From assembly GCA_024364735.1 (NCBI GenBank), contig JAGFNQ010006438.1, positions 61,083 through 125,082 of the forward strand: DNA of 64,000 bases, written 5' to 3'. Made by a program: the position numbers and the translations under genes. How positions within the stretch are numbered: the stretch's first letter is position 1; each line of letters opens with the position of its first letter. The notes beneath the pieces were generated by a model, which worked only from the letters and a program-made list of their open reading frames with translations, was not told the origin of the DNA and ran no database searches. Positions 33,666-45,770 of the stretch are shown here, piece by piece. The stretch comes from Boesenbergia rotunda. Taxonomy: Eukaryota; Streptophyta; Magnoliopsida; Zingiberales; Zingiberaceae.

Positions 33666-35676
33666 CATTAACTACACGTCATTCACTATAATTTTCACTC
33701 TCCCAAATTTACTTTTCAAATCATTTCCCTTTTTGTTTTTGGATAATTCATGTGTCCACTTGTCGAAAAAAAAAATTGAAGTAAAACTTATGCACGTTCA
33801 AAAGTTAACCTCTAACATATTCACCCAATTGGAGATTAGAACCTTAATCTTTTATGGTTTCTTACTTTGCCACTGCAACACACTAGTGGGGGTCGGGCTT
33901 GTCAACCATCTCATGTTGATTGACGATGGTTAAACATGGCAAGAGACCACCTCTCTAGGGGTGCAAAAAATCAAGTTTGTTCATGTGCTTTTAGAATCAA
34001 TTGTTTATGAATTGCTCGCAAACAGAAGTCTAGTTAATTTTAAATGATTTTAATTTAAACACGCTCAAATTAAAACCTGAATATCTCAAATCGAATTCAA
34101 ATTTAAGTCAATTTGAACTATTATTTGATTTTGTTCGAATTAAAATTTGAATAATCCGAACCAGCTTGTACTCAAATTTTATTTTGAATCTAGTTTAGTC
34201 AAAATTATTTATATTTTTAAACTTCAAATCGAATTCCAATATCGCATACATTTTTCAAATTCTAATTCAAATATCAATATTCTCGTACTAAATTCAGTTC
34301 TTTGCACCCAACTCTCTCCCTCTTCTATATCAAATATTTGTTTTTGTTGGTTCCTTCTTTGTGTTTGGTTCAAGATTCTTTGGGAAGGCTTCCACTCGTG
34401 ATTATTCAAGAGTTGAATGATTGCCTTCCATTTTATAGAACATTGACCACCAACCCTACAATAATAACACCATCCTTGTTACACAGACCGATTGATAACA
34501 CCATCCTTATTACAGAGACCGATTGAACGTTTGAAAGGTTTTTATTTATAAGGTACGAGTTTAATCTCATTTTGTGCATATGCAACATCCTCTCTTTTAA
34601 TTTGCAGATTGGCTCAAATTTAGACGTTATAATTTTTAAATTTATGTTCTGCCATCGTATATTACGGTCCAACATCCCATGATAGCACACTCTATTAAAA
34701 AAATCTATGAAATATGCTCAACACCCACGTCACTTCTTATTACCAGATAACAGATAAATTTGGAATGACTAATTTGACCTCATAAAAATTTTTCATCGAT
34801 CATCAAGATAAATCAGAAAGTGCTCACGATGGACGATCTAGAAATCTAACGTCTTAGAATTCACATTCTATTTTAAAAAAAATTAACAAAATATATCATA
34901 ATTAATAATCGAATAATGAATATTTAAAATAGTGATTAATCATTTTACTGATCTATGATCTACCATAAGGGCATCACTTCTTACTAAATGTTATGGCAAC
35001 ATGTGACATTAATAATGTGATGCATGTGCTCACCTGCACCTTTCGCATCCGTCTCAAAAGATTGGTAAAGGAGATAAATCACATTAAATACTTGTTCACA
35101 TGTGCCCATGTTAGCAATGTTAAAAAAAAAAAATGATATGATCACTTCCTTCACAGGCGCCAATGTAATAAAAAAAACGATAGGTTGACTTGACATCCCG
35201 CACGATAAATCCAATAAAATAAATTAGAAAATCTAACAGATGATTACATAAGAAGATATTTCTCTGAATTTTATCGAGAATCAATTTTTACTTAATTCGA
35301 CAAATTTATTATGTAGTGGCCAACTGTGCTTTGAAGGAGCATACACATGGTATCGCTCTTTTGCAACACAATACACAATGAAGGCAAGAAGATAATACTC
35401 GTACAAGTTTATTGGGGGTTTACAGTAGTAATCTTCATATAAAATGCCCAACATAGGTAGAGCAATGACATACAATAGCAATGCTAAATTATTCTAATCC
35501 TCACCGATTGAGAATCTTTACAGCCGGAGTCGTATTTGTACAGTGGTACCGACCTTCAATTACAAACCCCTTAAGAAAGCATAGAATGTTTAGGACAATA
35601 TCTTACCACCGGCACATAAAGCCGTTAATGTTATATAAATATGGATTCTATCGGTGAGGCCTCGCCGGAGACGGCT
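33666..35676. other. Gene-free intergenic sequence downstream of the aleurain gene
   Basis: AT-rich DNA. A pyrimidine-rich block and short frames near 34150-34530 have no recognisable motif. Sequences near 35520-35670 probably include the 3' UTR of the minus-strand protease gene ending at 35677. Confidence 0.45.
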
Positions 35677-37332
35677 CTACACGTCTAGAATAGGATAAGA
35701 AGCACATGTTGCAACACCTGTGCCAAGATGAATGATCTGATAATTAATCTTCCCGCATCTGAAATTCTTGTTTATATATCGGTATGTAAGATGTATGGAG
35801 ACTCACCGCACATGTTCTTCCCCAATTCCATTTTGAAGTAGCCGTCCACACCCCAATCTTCTCCCCACGAGTTCTTGATGAGCCAATACGGGATGCCGTT
35901 CTCCACCCCGTAACCAACAGCTAGAACAGCATGGTTCACATCCTAAGAGGAAAACACAATTTGCATCATCATAAATAGATCAACTAAACAAAGTTTCAAA
36001 ATTGATATGTGAATTAGGGCTAACCATGGGAGTTTTGCCACAGGTTTTGCTGGAGTAGACTCCTCCCTTGTAGAGCCTGAAATCACGCACCACCTGGAAA
36101 GCAACACTGACCGGTCGAACCAGTCCCACCGCATACTTCAGCTCATCCTCGGAACCCTTTTCGTCATCAGTTTCAACTCACACACTTAGTTGTTAATCAA
36201 AATGATTAAAGAGCAAGGAAGTAGATGGGCAACTAATTACCAGAGTGATATTGACAGAATCGCGAACTTTAACGCCTACGCTTTCAGGCTTGAATTTACA
36301 GTAGTCGTTAACGCCTTGGTAGGGATAAGATTCTTCGGTGTCCAAGCCTCCGTTGTATTTGATGTACTCGAAGGCCTGGGAAGGCAACCCTCCGTTGCAG
36401 CCGAAGTTATTGAAAGCAAAACCACAGTCGACCAGTTGCTGCTCCGAGAGGGAGATGTCCTTTCCTGTGGCCTGCTTGTAGGCCGCTTCCAGTGCACCGG
36501 TCGTGCTGCACGACGCACAGTTGATTGATTGGTCTCGAATTCGATGGAGAGGATTCGGAAACAAAGTGATATTCAAAATGAAGGAGGAAAAAAAACAAAC
36601 ACCTGAAGGTCCAGCAAGATCCGCAGTGCCCTTGATTTTTCACCGGGCTCACTATCCCTGATTCTCTCCAGTCTTTCTGTTACCATAGTTAATACTTCAG
36701 ATGTCGATAGTACAATCAGTATCAGATGGTTTTGATGATTTGAATTACCGTGTCAGGGAGCTCCGCCTCCGCCATCTGATGGTTCCTCTTCAGCGTGGCC
36801 GAGCAGTTCTGCGCCGCCCCGAGCCGGCTCGCGCGGAACTCCTCCCAGGTCATGTCCGCGAAACCTGCAGCATGAATCGCGATCCATGTATCAGCCAACG
36901 ACGACAACCGACGGCCAAGGTATGCATCGTGATCATTCCGACTCCGATCTTACTGTTGATTCCCAGCCGGTACGGCAACCCCTTCCTGTTCGTGGAGCGG
37001 ATCAGCTCCAGGTTGTCCGCGAACACCGCGAACCTTGTCCGTATCTCCTCCGCGCTGCCGTATGACTTCCCATACCTGCCAATCAACGGAGATCAGAGAC
37101 AGAGAGAGAGAGAGAGAGATGCGTTGTTGATTAAGTACCTGAGAGCGAAGCGGGCGAAGCGAAGAGAATCGCGGGAGCGGCCGAGTACGGCAAGGAGAGA
37201 CGAGTGGAGCGATTCGCGGTCAGTGACGTACCGGATCGGGTTCGCGTCTGACTCGCCGAGGCTTGCGCTTGCCGGGGAGAAGGAGAAGGCGGCGAAGAGG
37301 AGGAGGAGGAGGAGGGGGAAGCGACAAGCCAT
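35677..37332 (-). CDS. Aleurain-type (cathepsin H-like) vacuolar cysteine protease
   Basis: Eight exons on the minus strand: 37332-37139, 37075-36954, 36864-36749, 36676-36603, 36505-36241, 36156-36025, 35942-35807 and 35717-35677. Every intron is GT…AG and the joined frame is 359 codons plus stop, the normal aleurain length. It opens with a signal peptide (MACRFPLLLLLLFAAFSFSP), then carries the NPIR vacuolar-sorting motif in SDANPIRYVTD. A propeptide follows, including the QNCSAT mini-chain motif that gives cathepsin H aminopeptidase activity. The catalytic triad is visible: Cys in NQGHCGSCWTF, His in DVNHAVLAVGYG, Asn in IKNSWGEDWG. The oxyanion Gln is in KNQGHC. Role: C1A (papain-family) proteolysis in the lytic vacuole. 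No disruption is seen; the C-terminus ends SYPILDV, slightly unlike the usual SYPIVA. Confidence 0.93.
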
Positions 37333-37806
37333 GTGGCTGTGGCGGCCTTCCAAGCTGCTCGGATTGGTTGCCTGGATGGAATGGAAGGGCGCACTTGTAG
37401 GAATGGAAGGCGGAAATAGGGCGAGCAACTTCAACGGAAATCGTAGGCGCTGACGTTGCCAGCCCAATCAACGACCAGGATATTTTCTAAGGGCCGTAGA
37501 TTTTTCTTTTTTCTTTTTCAGTATTTTACGAATGGCGTAGGTGGATTTACATATAAATATATAATGCATCCGCGAGCCCAAGTTTTATAATTTTGAAAAC
37601 GCATAGTATGTTTTGGTATATTTCCAATATGTCTCTATTTCATCGAGAACCAATTGTTTATCCAATAATTGTCGACTCTTATAGATAATTTAATGAATCA
37701 TTCAATGTATTTATTATATTAGATTTGTAATAGCAGCTGCTTGTCATAAGTGACAAAAAAAAACGTCCCCACTCATTAATCTCAAAATTAATATAGAAAA
37801 AATAAA
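37333..37806 (-). promoter_or_regulatory. 5' flank of the protease gene
   Basis: This is the upstream region of the minus-strand gene. It turns AT-rich beyond about 37500. A TATATAAA-like stretch (minus strand TATATTTATATG at about 37551-37562) could be a TATA box but lies more than 200 bp from the ATG. No other site can be supported. Confidence 0.3.
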
Positions 37807-38174
37807 GGGTAAATTTGCTTAAATTCTCCACTTCCAAATTTACATTTGCATGCAATCCCTACTCAAATTTTTATTTACATGCAGTCCCTGATAGGATTGA
37901 CAAGACAGCTTTGTGAGTATTATTTAAAGAAAGTTGAGTATAAAAGTTAGAAAATTGAGTATATGAGATTGCATCCACCACATCAAGAAACTGCATACTC
38001 AATTTTCACTCTTTTATACTTACTTTTCACTCTTTTATACTCATTTTTCACTTATGTATACTTAATTTTCACTCTTTTATACTCAATCCATTAGGGAGTT
38101 AACACAAAAAAAAACTCAAATGGGGACTTAATGTAAAGTTTGACTTGCCATTAAGGATTTAAAGCAAATTTACC
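37807..38174. mobile_element. MITE-like element with internal minisatellite
   Basis: The ends GGTAAATTTGCTTAAATTC and the inverted GGATTTAAAGCAAATTTACC delimit 368 bp. The middle (about 37935-38095) has at least four copies of a ~22-bp unit 'TTTTCACTCTTTTATACTCA'. No coding sequence is present. It shares the 'CCCTA…AGTCCCT' style of the larger foldback at 30274-31092 and may be related. Confidence 0.55.
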
Positions 38175-38527
38175 GAAAAATAAATCATAAAGATTATTTA
38201 TTCAAATACTATAACTAATATGTGGAGAAGATGAATATATTAAATTTTAATCTTCAGATCTTAAAATAATAATATTTTATGTGTTAATTATCAATCTATC
38301 CTATAAGAATAATAGTCGATTATTATAAATAATCGAATGAATCGTTTAATTTTAAATTTATTATATTAGATTTGAGATTATTAATGAATTATTAAAGTTT
38401 ATATGATTTGACGGGACAATTATCGAATTTGCTATGTTAATTTTAAAAACTCATAGATTTATTTAGACTATAAAAATCTATGAATGAGAACATGATTATA
38501 CTCAAATGACATAAAAATGTAATGAAT
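38175..38527. other. Gene-free AT-rich sequence
   Basis: Repeats phrases seen near 32370-32440 ('ttgatcttcaatcttaagatgataat'-like, and 'ttaattatcaat'), so it is probably an old copy of the same dispersed repeat. No coding sequence. Confidence 0.4.
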
Positions 38528-39838
38528 TTAGTTTAGCAGGTCTCGATTTGAGAAGTAGATCGGCGGGATGAGATCTCTTGGATCTCTCCAAAAGCAATTG
38601 AGCCCGCCTCCTAGGTTCCTCTTCCCCCAATTGCCTTCGCCCAGGAGATCAACTTCGGCGGGGGATCTTCGTCGATATCCCGAGTTGCTCCGCTTCTTTC
38701 GTGGCTTAGCATCGACGTCCTTAGATCTCCTCTTCTTCAAAGTGTAGCTCTCCTCAGTGGAATGTGTAGTACTGCCATGAAAGTCACAGTACTTTTAAGA
38801 CGGTGTTGGTCCCTCAGTGTCCACTGTTTCCACTAGCTTCTTCCTGTGGTCCCAGTGACTTTTGCTTGAATCCTTCACCTGGGCAGGAGTAGGTGGTTTC
38901 TTTCTCTCGGATCGTATCGAGATTTGGATAGGTGTTTCTTCCGAATCCTTTCGGCGAAAGTGTTGCACTTCCTCCACATTGATGTGCTTGACCGACCGCT
39001 CCAATAAATCATCGAAGCTAGCTAGTGGCTTCTTCACGAGGAAGTAGTAGAAATGTCCTTTAGTAATTCCCTGCATAAAGGCGCTAATGAGAATCTTCAA
39101 AGTGGCACTCGGCACGTCCTGTGCTACTCGATTGAACCGCTAGATGTAATCTTTTAGCGGTTCCTTGCTCTTCTGTTTCAGGGCGAAGAGATTAAGTATT
39201 GTCTTGTGAAAATGTCGGCTGCTGGCGAAGTAGTGTAAGAAAACAATCTTAAACTCCGAGAAGAAATTTATAGAATTCTACGGTAAATTCTGGAACCACC
39301 GCTACGTTGCTCCCGACAATGTGCTCAAGAATACCCATACACTTCACATCATCCGTATATTGGTGCAACAGAGCCGCATTCTCAAACTTGCAAATATGAT
39401 CTTCAGGATCCATTTTTCTATTGTAATCAGCAATTCCGGGACCAGGAATTACTTGAGCATAGGATCATCCACGATATCCTGGGCAAATGGAGAATATGTG
39501 AATTTTGGGAGAACCTTTACAGGTTCACTTTTTCCTTGCCCCTCTTCTTGGCGCAAAACATTGGAAGAGGTTGTATACGCTTTCTCTAGTCCTCTGTTGG
39601 AGTCTCGTCAATATCCTAGGGTTGCGTTCACAGGCACACCTGAAGGAGACATGGATCTCCGATTTCTAACATACGAGGCTGATTCTCTCTGGGGGTCTGC
39701 CAGTAGCGGATTTGCCCGTTTAGAAGCAGCCATTTCGATTTGATGCTGCTCCAGTCCCCCTCGAGCAACATTGACGATTAGACGATCTAACTCTTTCCAT
39801 GTCAACGTGATCGGTTGTCCCTCCGGTTCTGCCATCAC
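38528..39838 (-). pseudogene. gag: Gypsy gag, decayed, minus strand
   Basis: It starts at 39838 (MMAEPEGQPITLTWKELDRL), just after the decayed primer site on the minus strand. Capsid sequence is readable in pieces: KEPLKDYI-stop-RFNRVAQDV near 39190-39115, then PSATLKILISAFMQG … KKPLASFDDLLERSVKHINVEE down to a TAA at about 38795. The same frame then continues through YCDFHGSTTHSTEESYTLKK, the post-capsid HxxxTHSTEEC-type motif. It is homologous to the Gypsy gag at 15505-16345 (compare the ISAF…KKPL…KYVDVEEA block). Multiple stops make it non-functional; it ends near 38528. Confidence 0.78.
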
Positions 39839-40655
39839 AGTGTCCCCTCAAGATTCTCATAGATGGTGCCAAACTTTTCCAGAAGTGAACGACGTGGACA
39901 GGTCACCGCGGTATAGCCTTGAGCAATGATGAAGGGGGGCGTCCACGCCTGCGAGATTAACACGAGCGTTAATGGGATACACCGAAAGGAGTTCCGACGG
40001 AGCCCTCTCCGACGCTCAAGTCAGGAATTACTCAAAAATAGAAGAGGAGCAAGAAGAATAGATCACTAGGGTTCCAAAAGATCCTTCTCTTACCTAGAGG
40101 CCTAAGCACCTTATATAATCGTTGCTCTCTTCCTTCATGTGCTCCCACGTTGCTATAACCATTTCCCCTATTCACACGACACATGATTCGTAGTTGTCTG
40201 CCAGCTGTCATTCATTGGGGGCTACTAGTAGCGGTTGACACTCATATTAAATCATGCGTTACGGGTCATAATTACCGGCCAGTATTCCTATTTAGGGAGG
40301 GGACGCTTGAAATTGTCACCACCTGTATTAAGTGTGTCATTATCGTCGATAACAGTAATCTTCTCATCATCTGTCCTCTCTCTCCTGAGTTGGTCTCAGA
40401 CTCCATTCTCCGAGTCGAGCTCGGGAACTCTTCATGCCCGAGTTGGTCTTGGGCACACCTCTCCTGAGGTGGTCTCAAGAACCCCAGCCCGAGTTGGTCT
40501 CAGGCACTCTTTGCCCAGGTTGATCTCGGGCATTTTCTCCCGAGTTAGTCTCGGACACTTCTTTCCCGAATTAGTCTCGGGCACTTCTCTCCCCCCTTGT
40601 ACCCACATCACGCAGCTTCCTTGAGCCACGTGTCTACTACAAGCTAACATCGCAA
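39839..40655 (-). mobile_element. Gypsy 5' LTR and primer-site remnant, minus strand
   Basis: On the minus strand a TTTGGCACCATCTATGAGAA sequence at about 39854-39873 is a mutated form of the Tat primer site (TGGCGCCGTCTGTGGG at 15465). The sequence before it in that orientation (plus coordinates 39880-40655) is non-coding, GC-rich near the minisatellite, and ends near 40655 where AT-rich DNA starts. LTR termini cannot be fixed. Confidence 0.6.
40385..40590 (-). repeat. Minisatellite in the minus-strand Gypsy LTR
   Basis: Eight to nine copies of a ~25-bp unit, GAGTTGGTCTCGGGCACT, with variants. The open frames here are repeat artefacts. Position and style match the minisatellite at 12430-12650. 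Confidence 0.85.
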
Positions 40656-41565
40656 TCATACCGAAAAATTCGATATAAAAAATATTTCATATAGATACTG
40701 TACCGAAATTTTAGTATAAAAAAATTCATACTGATATCGTACCGATATACGAAATTCTAATACAGTATCAATTCCATACCATTTATAGTAAAATTTTGGT
40801 ATCTATATGGTATATCAAAATTTTGATGATAACCTTCTATCGATACTGAAAAATTTGGTACAATATAATATCGTATCAAAATTTTTAGTATACTGTAAAA
40901 TTGATATATTTTGGTGTATGTTAGTACGATAAGAATAGTATATCGAATTTTCAATATTTTTCCCACTCTTATACTTTACTTCTCCAATGCTTCTCACTAC
41001 TTAAAGTTCCCTTCATTACGATTTTCCTCTTACTTGGAGTTCACTGTTTCAAAACTTCTCACTACTTAAGGCTCACTCCTTTGAGATTTCCCTTTTGTTT
41101 GGAGTTCACTACTCCAAAACTTCTCACTGCCTAAGGTTTATTCTTTTAGGATTTTTTTCTTGCCAAGCATCTGATCACCCTTAACCTACTAAGACTTTCT
41201 CCTTTGCTAGTCATTTGGTTAACCTTAATCGCCTGACTCTTTGTTAATCATTCAGTCAACTTCAACCTAACTAGACTTCTCACTTGATTAGATCAAGTTT
41301 GACAAGACTCCATTAAACATATTTCCAAACATATATCAAAATGTTGGAGGTCAAATGCACCAACATTAGCTCTAACCTGATTCTAAATCGGGGCTTCATT
41401 TATTTAGCTCCATAAGGACTTAGCCAATACTTGTTTCTTAACTAGGACTTCATCATTTGTCAAATAACTTCTCCTGTACACTTGACACAAATTTGTTAGA
41501 TCTCAACAAACCTAACTTTAACCTTAGTTATACATCAAAACTTTGGTTCAATGTTGTGCAACCAA
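40656..41565. other. AT-rich foldback-like stretch, then gene-free sequence
   Basis: From about 40660 to 40970 the sequence repeats ATACCGAAA, TCGGTA-like and 'gatatcgtaccgatat' motifs on both strands, as in MITEs built of TATACCGA repeats, but its ends are unclear. The remainder has direct repeats 'cttctcactacttaagg' (about 40990-41130) and no gene. Confidence 0.45.
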
Positions 41566-41569
41566 CTCC

Positions 41570-42665
41570 AACACATGCTTCTCTCCCTGGTTGAGGTGGG
41601 ACTTGCTCTATCTTAGTACAATCTGCACGACAAAAGGACCGAGCTTCTCTCCCTGGTAAGGAGAAATTTGTTCTATCTTGATACAATCCTCAAGACAAAG
41701 GAAGCTCTTGGTATAATCCTCACGATCATAAGATTGAGCTTTTATCCCTAGTCAGAGCAAGATTTACCCTATCTTAGTTCAATCCTCATAATCATGAGAT
41801 CGAGCTTATGACCATGGTTGGAGAGAGATTTTCCCTATCTTGGTAATCTACATATCCAAGGGATCGAGTCTCTCCCTGGTCTGGGCGAGATTTGCCCTAT
41901 CTTGGTACAATCTTCACAACCAAGAAATTAAGCTTCTCTTTCTGCTCAGGGTGGGATTTATCCTATCTTGGCATTCTTATTATTATTATCCTCATAGTCG
42001 TGGGATCAAACTTCTCTCACCGGTTAGATTATAGTTGGTGTTAAGGTATTCTTGACATTCTTAATGTTATTATTCTAATGGTGGTGAGATCGTGCTTATC
42101 TCCTCAGTCGGATTATAGTTAACATTGAGACATTCTTATTATAATTATCCTCATGATCGTAGGATCAAGTTTCTCTCCTCAGTCAGATTATAGTTGATAT
42201 TCAGGCATCCATGACATTCTTATTTTTATTATCCTCATGGTCATGCATGGGATCGAACATCTCTATCCGATTGCATAATAACTTGTATCAAAGTATTATT
42301 GGCATTCTTATTGTTATTATTCTCATGGTTATGGTATCAAATTTCTTTCCCCAATCAGATTATAGTTGGTATTCAAGCATTCTTATTATTAGTAGTTTAG
42401 TGGTCATGTGATCGAACTTCTCTTCCCGACTAGATTATGGTAGTTACTCGAGCATGCTTGGCATTATTATGGTTATCTTCATGGGCGGGTTATAGTCAGT
42501 ATTCTAGTATTCTTAGCATTCTGATTATTATCCTCATAACCTAGGGATCGAGTTTCTCTCTCCAATCGGGATAAGATTGGACTTCTCTTGGACTTTTGGT
42601 ATTCTTGGAATTTTAGTTATTATCTTCACTACCGCAAGATCAAGTTCCTCTCTTAAGGAATCTCT
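41570..42665. repeat. Diverged tandem array
   Basis: About ten to twelve degenerate copies of a ~75-110-bp unit containing 'cttctctccctggt', 'ttgccctatcttggtacaat', 'cctca(c/t)aatcatgagatcgagc' and, in the later units, 'ttcttattattattatcctcatgg'. No protein is encoded. Similar arrays occur inside large Gypsy LTRs; a possible decayed primer-site sequence, AAATTGGCTCCGGTGAGG at about 42959, would fit that reading. Confidence 0.65.
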
Positions 42666-44767
42666 GGACGGGGAGGTCACTCCATCGTCACACCAACAAC
42701 CTCCTACTTATTTAATTAGATTTCATTCGACTATGCTCTCAGTCTGACTTAGAGGAGGGATATTTGATGCACCTCAACTAAACCCGGTTGAGTCATTGCC
42801 CTAGCTTACTCTATGCATGTCCAACGCCCTCCATACCAATAGCACCCCACCAAGCCCTAACCTCTTCTACCTGCATGACCATAATGGTCTTTAGATAACA
42901 AGGAACCCTGATTGAGCAAATTTTCTCTGGCCTCAACTTTTGACAATCCCTGACACAAAATTGGCTCCGGTGAGGCTGCCTGCCTAAAAAGAGACATCAA
43001 GCTAAGAACCGAACAACACCAAAAGTATGACACATGGTTGTCGCTTGATGTGTGCTAACCGCGAGTACATGATCATCGTCAAGTATTAAAATTATAGTCT
43101 TTGGGTATCATAGAGTTGATTATCAATTTATGAGCAATGGAAAGCCATCTAGATGAATTGAAATTGAGAGAATTGTAGTGAAAGCAAATGCACTGAGAAA
43201 ACAAAATTAAAAGACGGGGAGAAAACTAGTTTTTTAAGACAATTTAATTAGAACTTCGATTTAACCACGACTATCATTGATATTGCAGTTGTAAATCTAC
43301 TTTACCTTAATGTTGGTCAAGCTTGAAGGTGTCTATCCTAAGGTATCCGATGCTTCTTTTTAAGAATACACAAGTGTATCTACCCTAACGTGACCCTTAC
43401 TTTTGTAGTAGTTAAACTAGGATAAACCATTTACTCTTTGTGATATCAAGTTTAGTTTTTGTAGGTCTAAGATCAAAGTTTTTTTTCTGGTTCTTCCTTC
43501 TCACCCTAAGATCTATGCTAACGTCCCTTAACACATATTAGCATGATATGCATACTAACAACTAAATAAAGGATCGAGACATTATGTGAGAAATTAAAAG
43601 AGATGAAGAACATACTACAATTATCAATTCAATGTCAGATTACTACATAATCCTAGAATTAAGAAGATTACTCCATCACAATGGAAAAAAAACAAGTCAG
43701 GCATTATCAAACGCATTCTACATCTCAAAACAAAGCTAGAAGAATTTAGTTTGTAAATGTCAATGATGCTTTGGGATGATCTCCGCATGCTCCTTGATGG
43801 CCAAAATTTCTTGCTCCTTAGATCTCTTGGAAGACGACTCTCTTTTAGGGCCTCCTGGCATGAGAACTTCATGATGTCTTAAACCGGTGCCCCTGGTTGC
43901 TTTTATAGACTCCAAAAGTTACCAAAATATAATAAACTTTTATAAATTATCATAGAGAGTCATCAACATGACATAGCGTGCCACATCGTGGTAGGCACCC
44001 ATGGCTTGGTCGTCGTTCACTTTGTGCTGCTCCTCGCCAATTTCACGAATGGAACATGGTCATGGTAGGTATCACAACCTAGTCGTGTTCCTTGCTGGAG
44101 ATTCCGGGCAATGCTCCAATTCCAAGTATTCATCCATGGGTGATACACGACTGTTATTGGCACCATAGTCAAGTCGTGTATCATATGGAATCGTCGCTTC
44201 AATAGTTTTCATCTCCAACCAAGTTCTAAAGCCAAGATCTTCACACCCTATCATTCAATATCACAAAGAGCAATCTTCCAAACTAAAAAGATAGAAATTA
44301 GCCTAAATAATGCTCATATATAATGGTTTATAGCTATTGTAAAATATTCCTGAAGAAGTTAAATATATATTATAGTAATTATAAAATCATAATTAATAAT
44401 ATTGTTGAACATGTCATGTTTATCTGAAGGAGTCAAAATTTGAATTTGAAGTCGACCTAGAAAAAAATGAAATTGATCCGTAAAAAGTCAAGACTAGCTA
44501 AATAATATACTTAATTAAGGGCAGTTGTATAATTTTGCAAGGGATTAGTGGGGATGGAGCGTCTTTTAATTAAAAAAAAAATCAGAAAACAAAGAGTGCC
44601 CTTTGATGCTTCCAATAAAAAACGACCCTAATTGATTATTATCCAAAATTTATTTTATTATGATTTCTAATATGTAGTGACCCACTGCAGGTTAATCAAT
44701 ACCGTCATGAAATCGCACTCAACATGCTATTTTATGACTACGAAAATGTATATAACCATAAGATAAC
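42666..44767. other. Gene-free, probably LTR-derived sequence
   Basis: No supported gene. Phrases such as 'cacgcgtgccacatcgtggt'-like segments at 43980-44100 and the open frame on the minus strand at 43624-43872 look like decayed retrotransposon untranslated DNA. Boundaries cannot be drawn. Confidence 0.4.
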
Positions 44768-44770
44768 TTA

Positions 44771-44985
44771 GGCGGTATTTGATAAGTTTATTTTTCATTT
44801 TTATTTTTCAAAAAAATATAATTTTTAAAAAAATATATTTGATTTGTATTTTTCAGAATTATTTTTCAAAAATGAAGATAGTATTTTCCAGAAAATTAAA
44901 GAATGAAATAAAATTATTTTTCAAAAAATAAGAAAATAATTTTCTATAAAATAAAAATAAAAAATTAAACAAATTAAACACACCC
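44771..44985. mobile_element. Tourist-like MITE (215 bp)
   Basis: The ends GGCGGTATTTGATAAG and the inverted GGGTGTGTTTAATTTG are flanked by TTA on both sides (44768-44770 and 44986-44988). The AT-rich interior is itself partly self-complementary (TTTTTCATTTTTATTTTTC versus GAAAATAA-type runs). Size matches the MITE at 709-922. Confidence 0.65.
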
Positions 44986-44988
44986 TTA

Positions 44989-45770
44989 ATTTCGCTATAA
45001 GAATGGCGCTGCTCAAATTACTACCGACTCCGAGGTCCGAAAGGAATCGATTCACTAAAATCTAAAGACTATTAATTTTATATTTTAAACATTTTTGAAT
45101 TACTCAGTTTTTAACTCTTTGTCATAATATATTAATTACTTTTTATAATTAATATAAATAAGTATTAAAATATCCATATATTAATCATATTCAATTCTTT
45201 TAACAATGAATAAAATTCATAAAAATTTTTGCAAAATAAATTTTAAATATAATAAATAAAGATAAATGAATAAACAATAAAATTTATAAACAACAAATAT
45301 TAATGTTAAAATGAATGTAAATATATATTAATAAAAAAATATTAATATAATAAATAAATGATTTTTTTTAAAGATGTGAGATATATTAATATCCAAACCA
45401 AGCCAAAACAGAAGTCCTAATTGTCCAATAAAAAAGAATCTTTCCAATTCCTCATCATTCGAATCTATCCCTATTCATGTCCTCTTCGGGCCAAACTATT
45501 ATTTGAATGATATCAAAGACTAATCCATCACCACACAATTTCTTGCTACTCCAAACAAAAGTGGCCCTTTCCAACAACAAAGTTATCGGTAAAAACAAAA
45601 AAATTGCATTGTTTAACATTGTAGTTTAGCTAAGGGATAAAAAAATCTATGCGATACATTCCAACCCAAATGAACTGCATCTATGCACAAAAATGCAAGC
45701 TTTCAGAAGCCTTGTCAGAAATCTATTCACTACGAATACATGACGAAAAAGATTTTATGATCGGAAGCCA
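44989..45770. other. AT-rich intergenic DNA and MSH7 3' flank
   Basis: Very AT-rich with ATATTAATA runs. The part just below 45771 should include the MSH7 3' UTR; a minus-strand polyadenylation signal cannot be picked out with confidence. Confidence 0.45.

Noticed and set aside
33344..33691. Plus-strand frame of 115 residues across the GC-rich hairpin
   Set aside because: Both strands are open because the DNA is palindromic; no motif or homologous family is recognised.
36701..37453. Plus-strand frame of 250 residues
   Set aside because: It is antisense to the aleurain exons and crosses three of their introns; the minus-strand gene has the signal peptide and catalytic residues.
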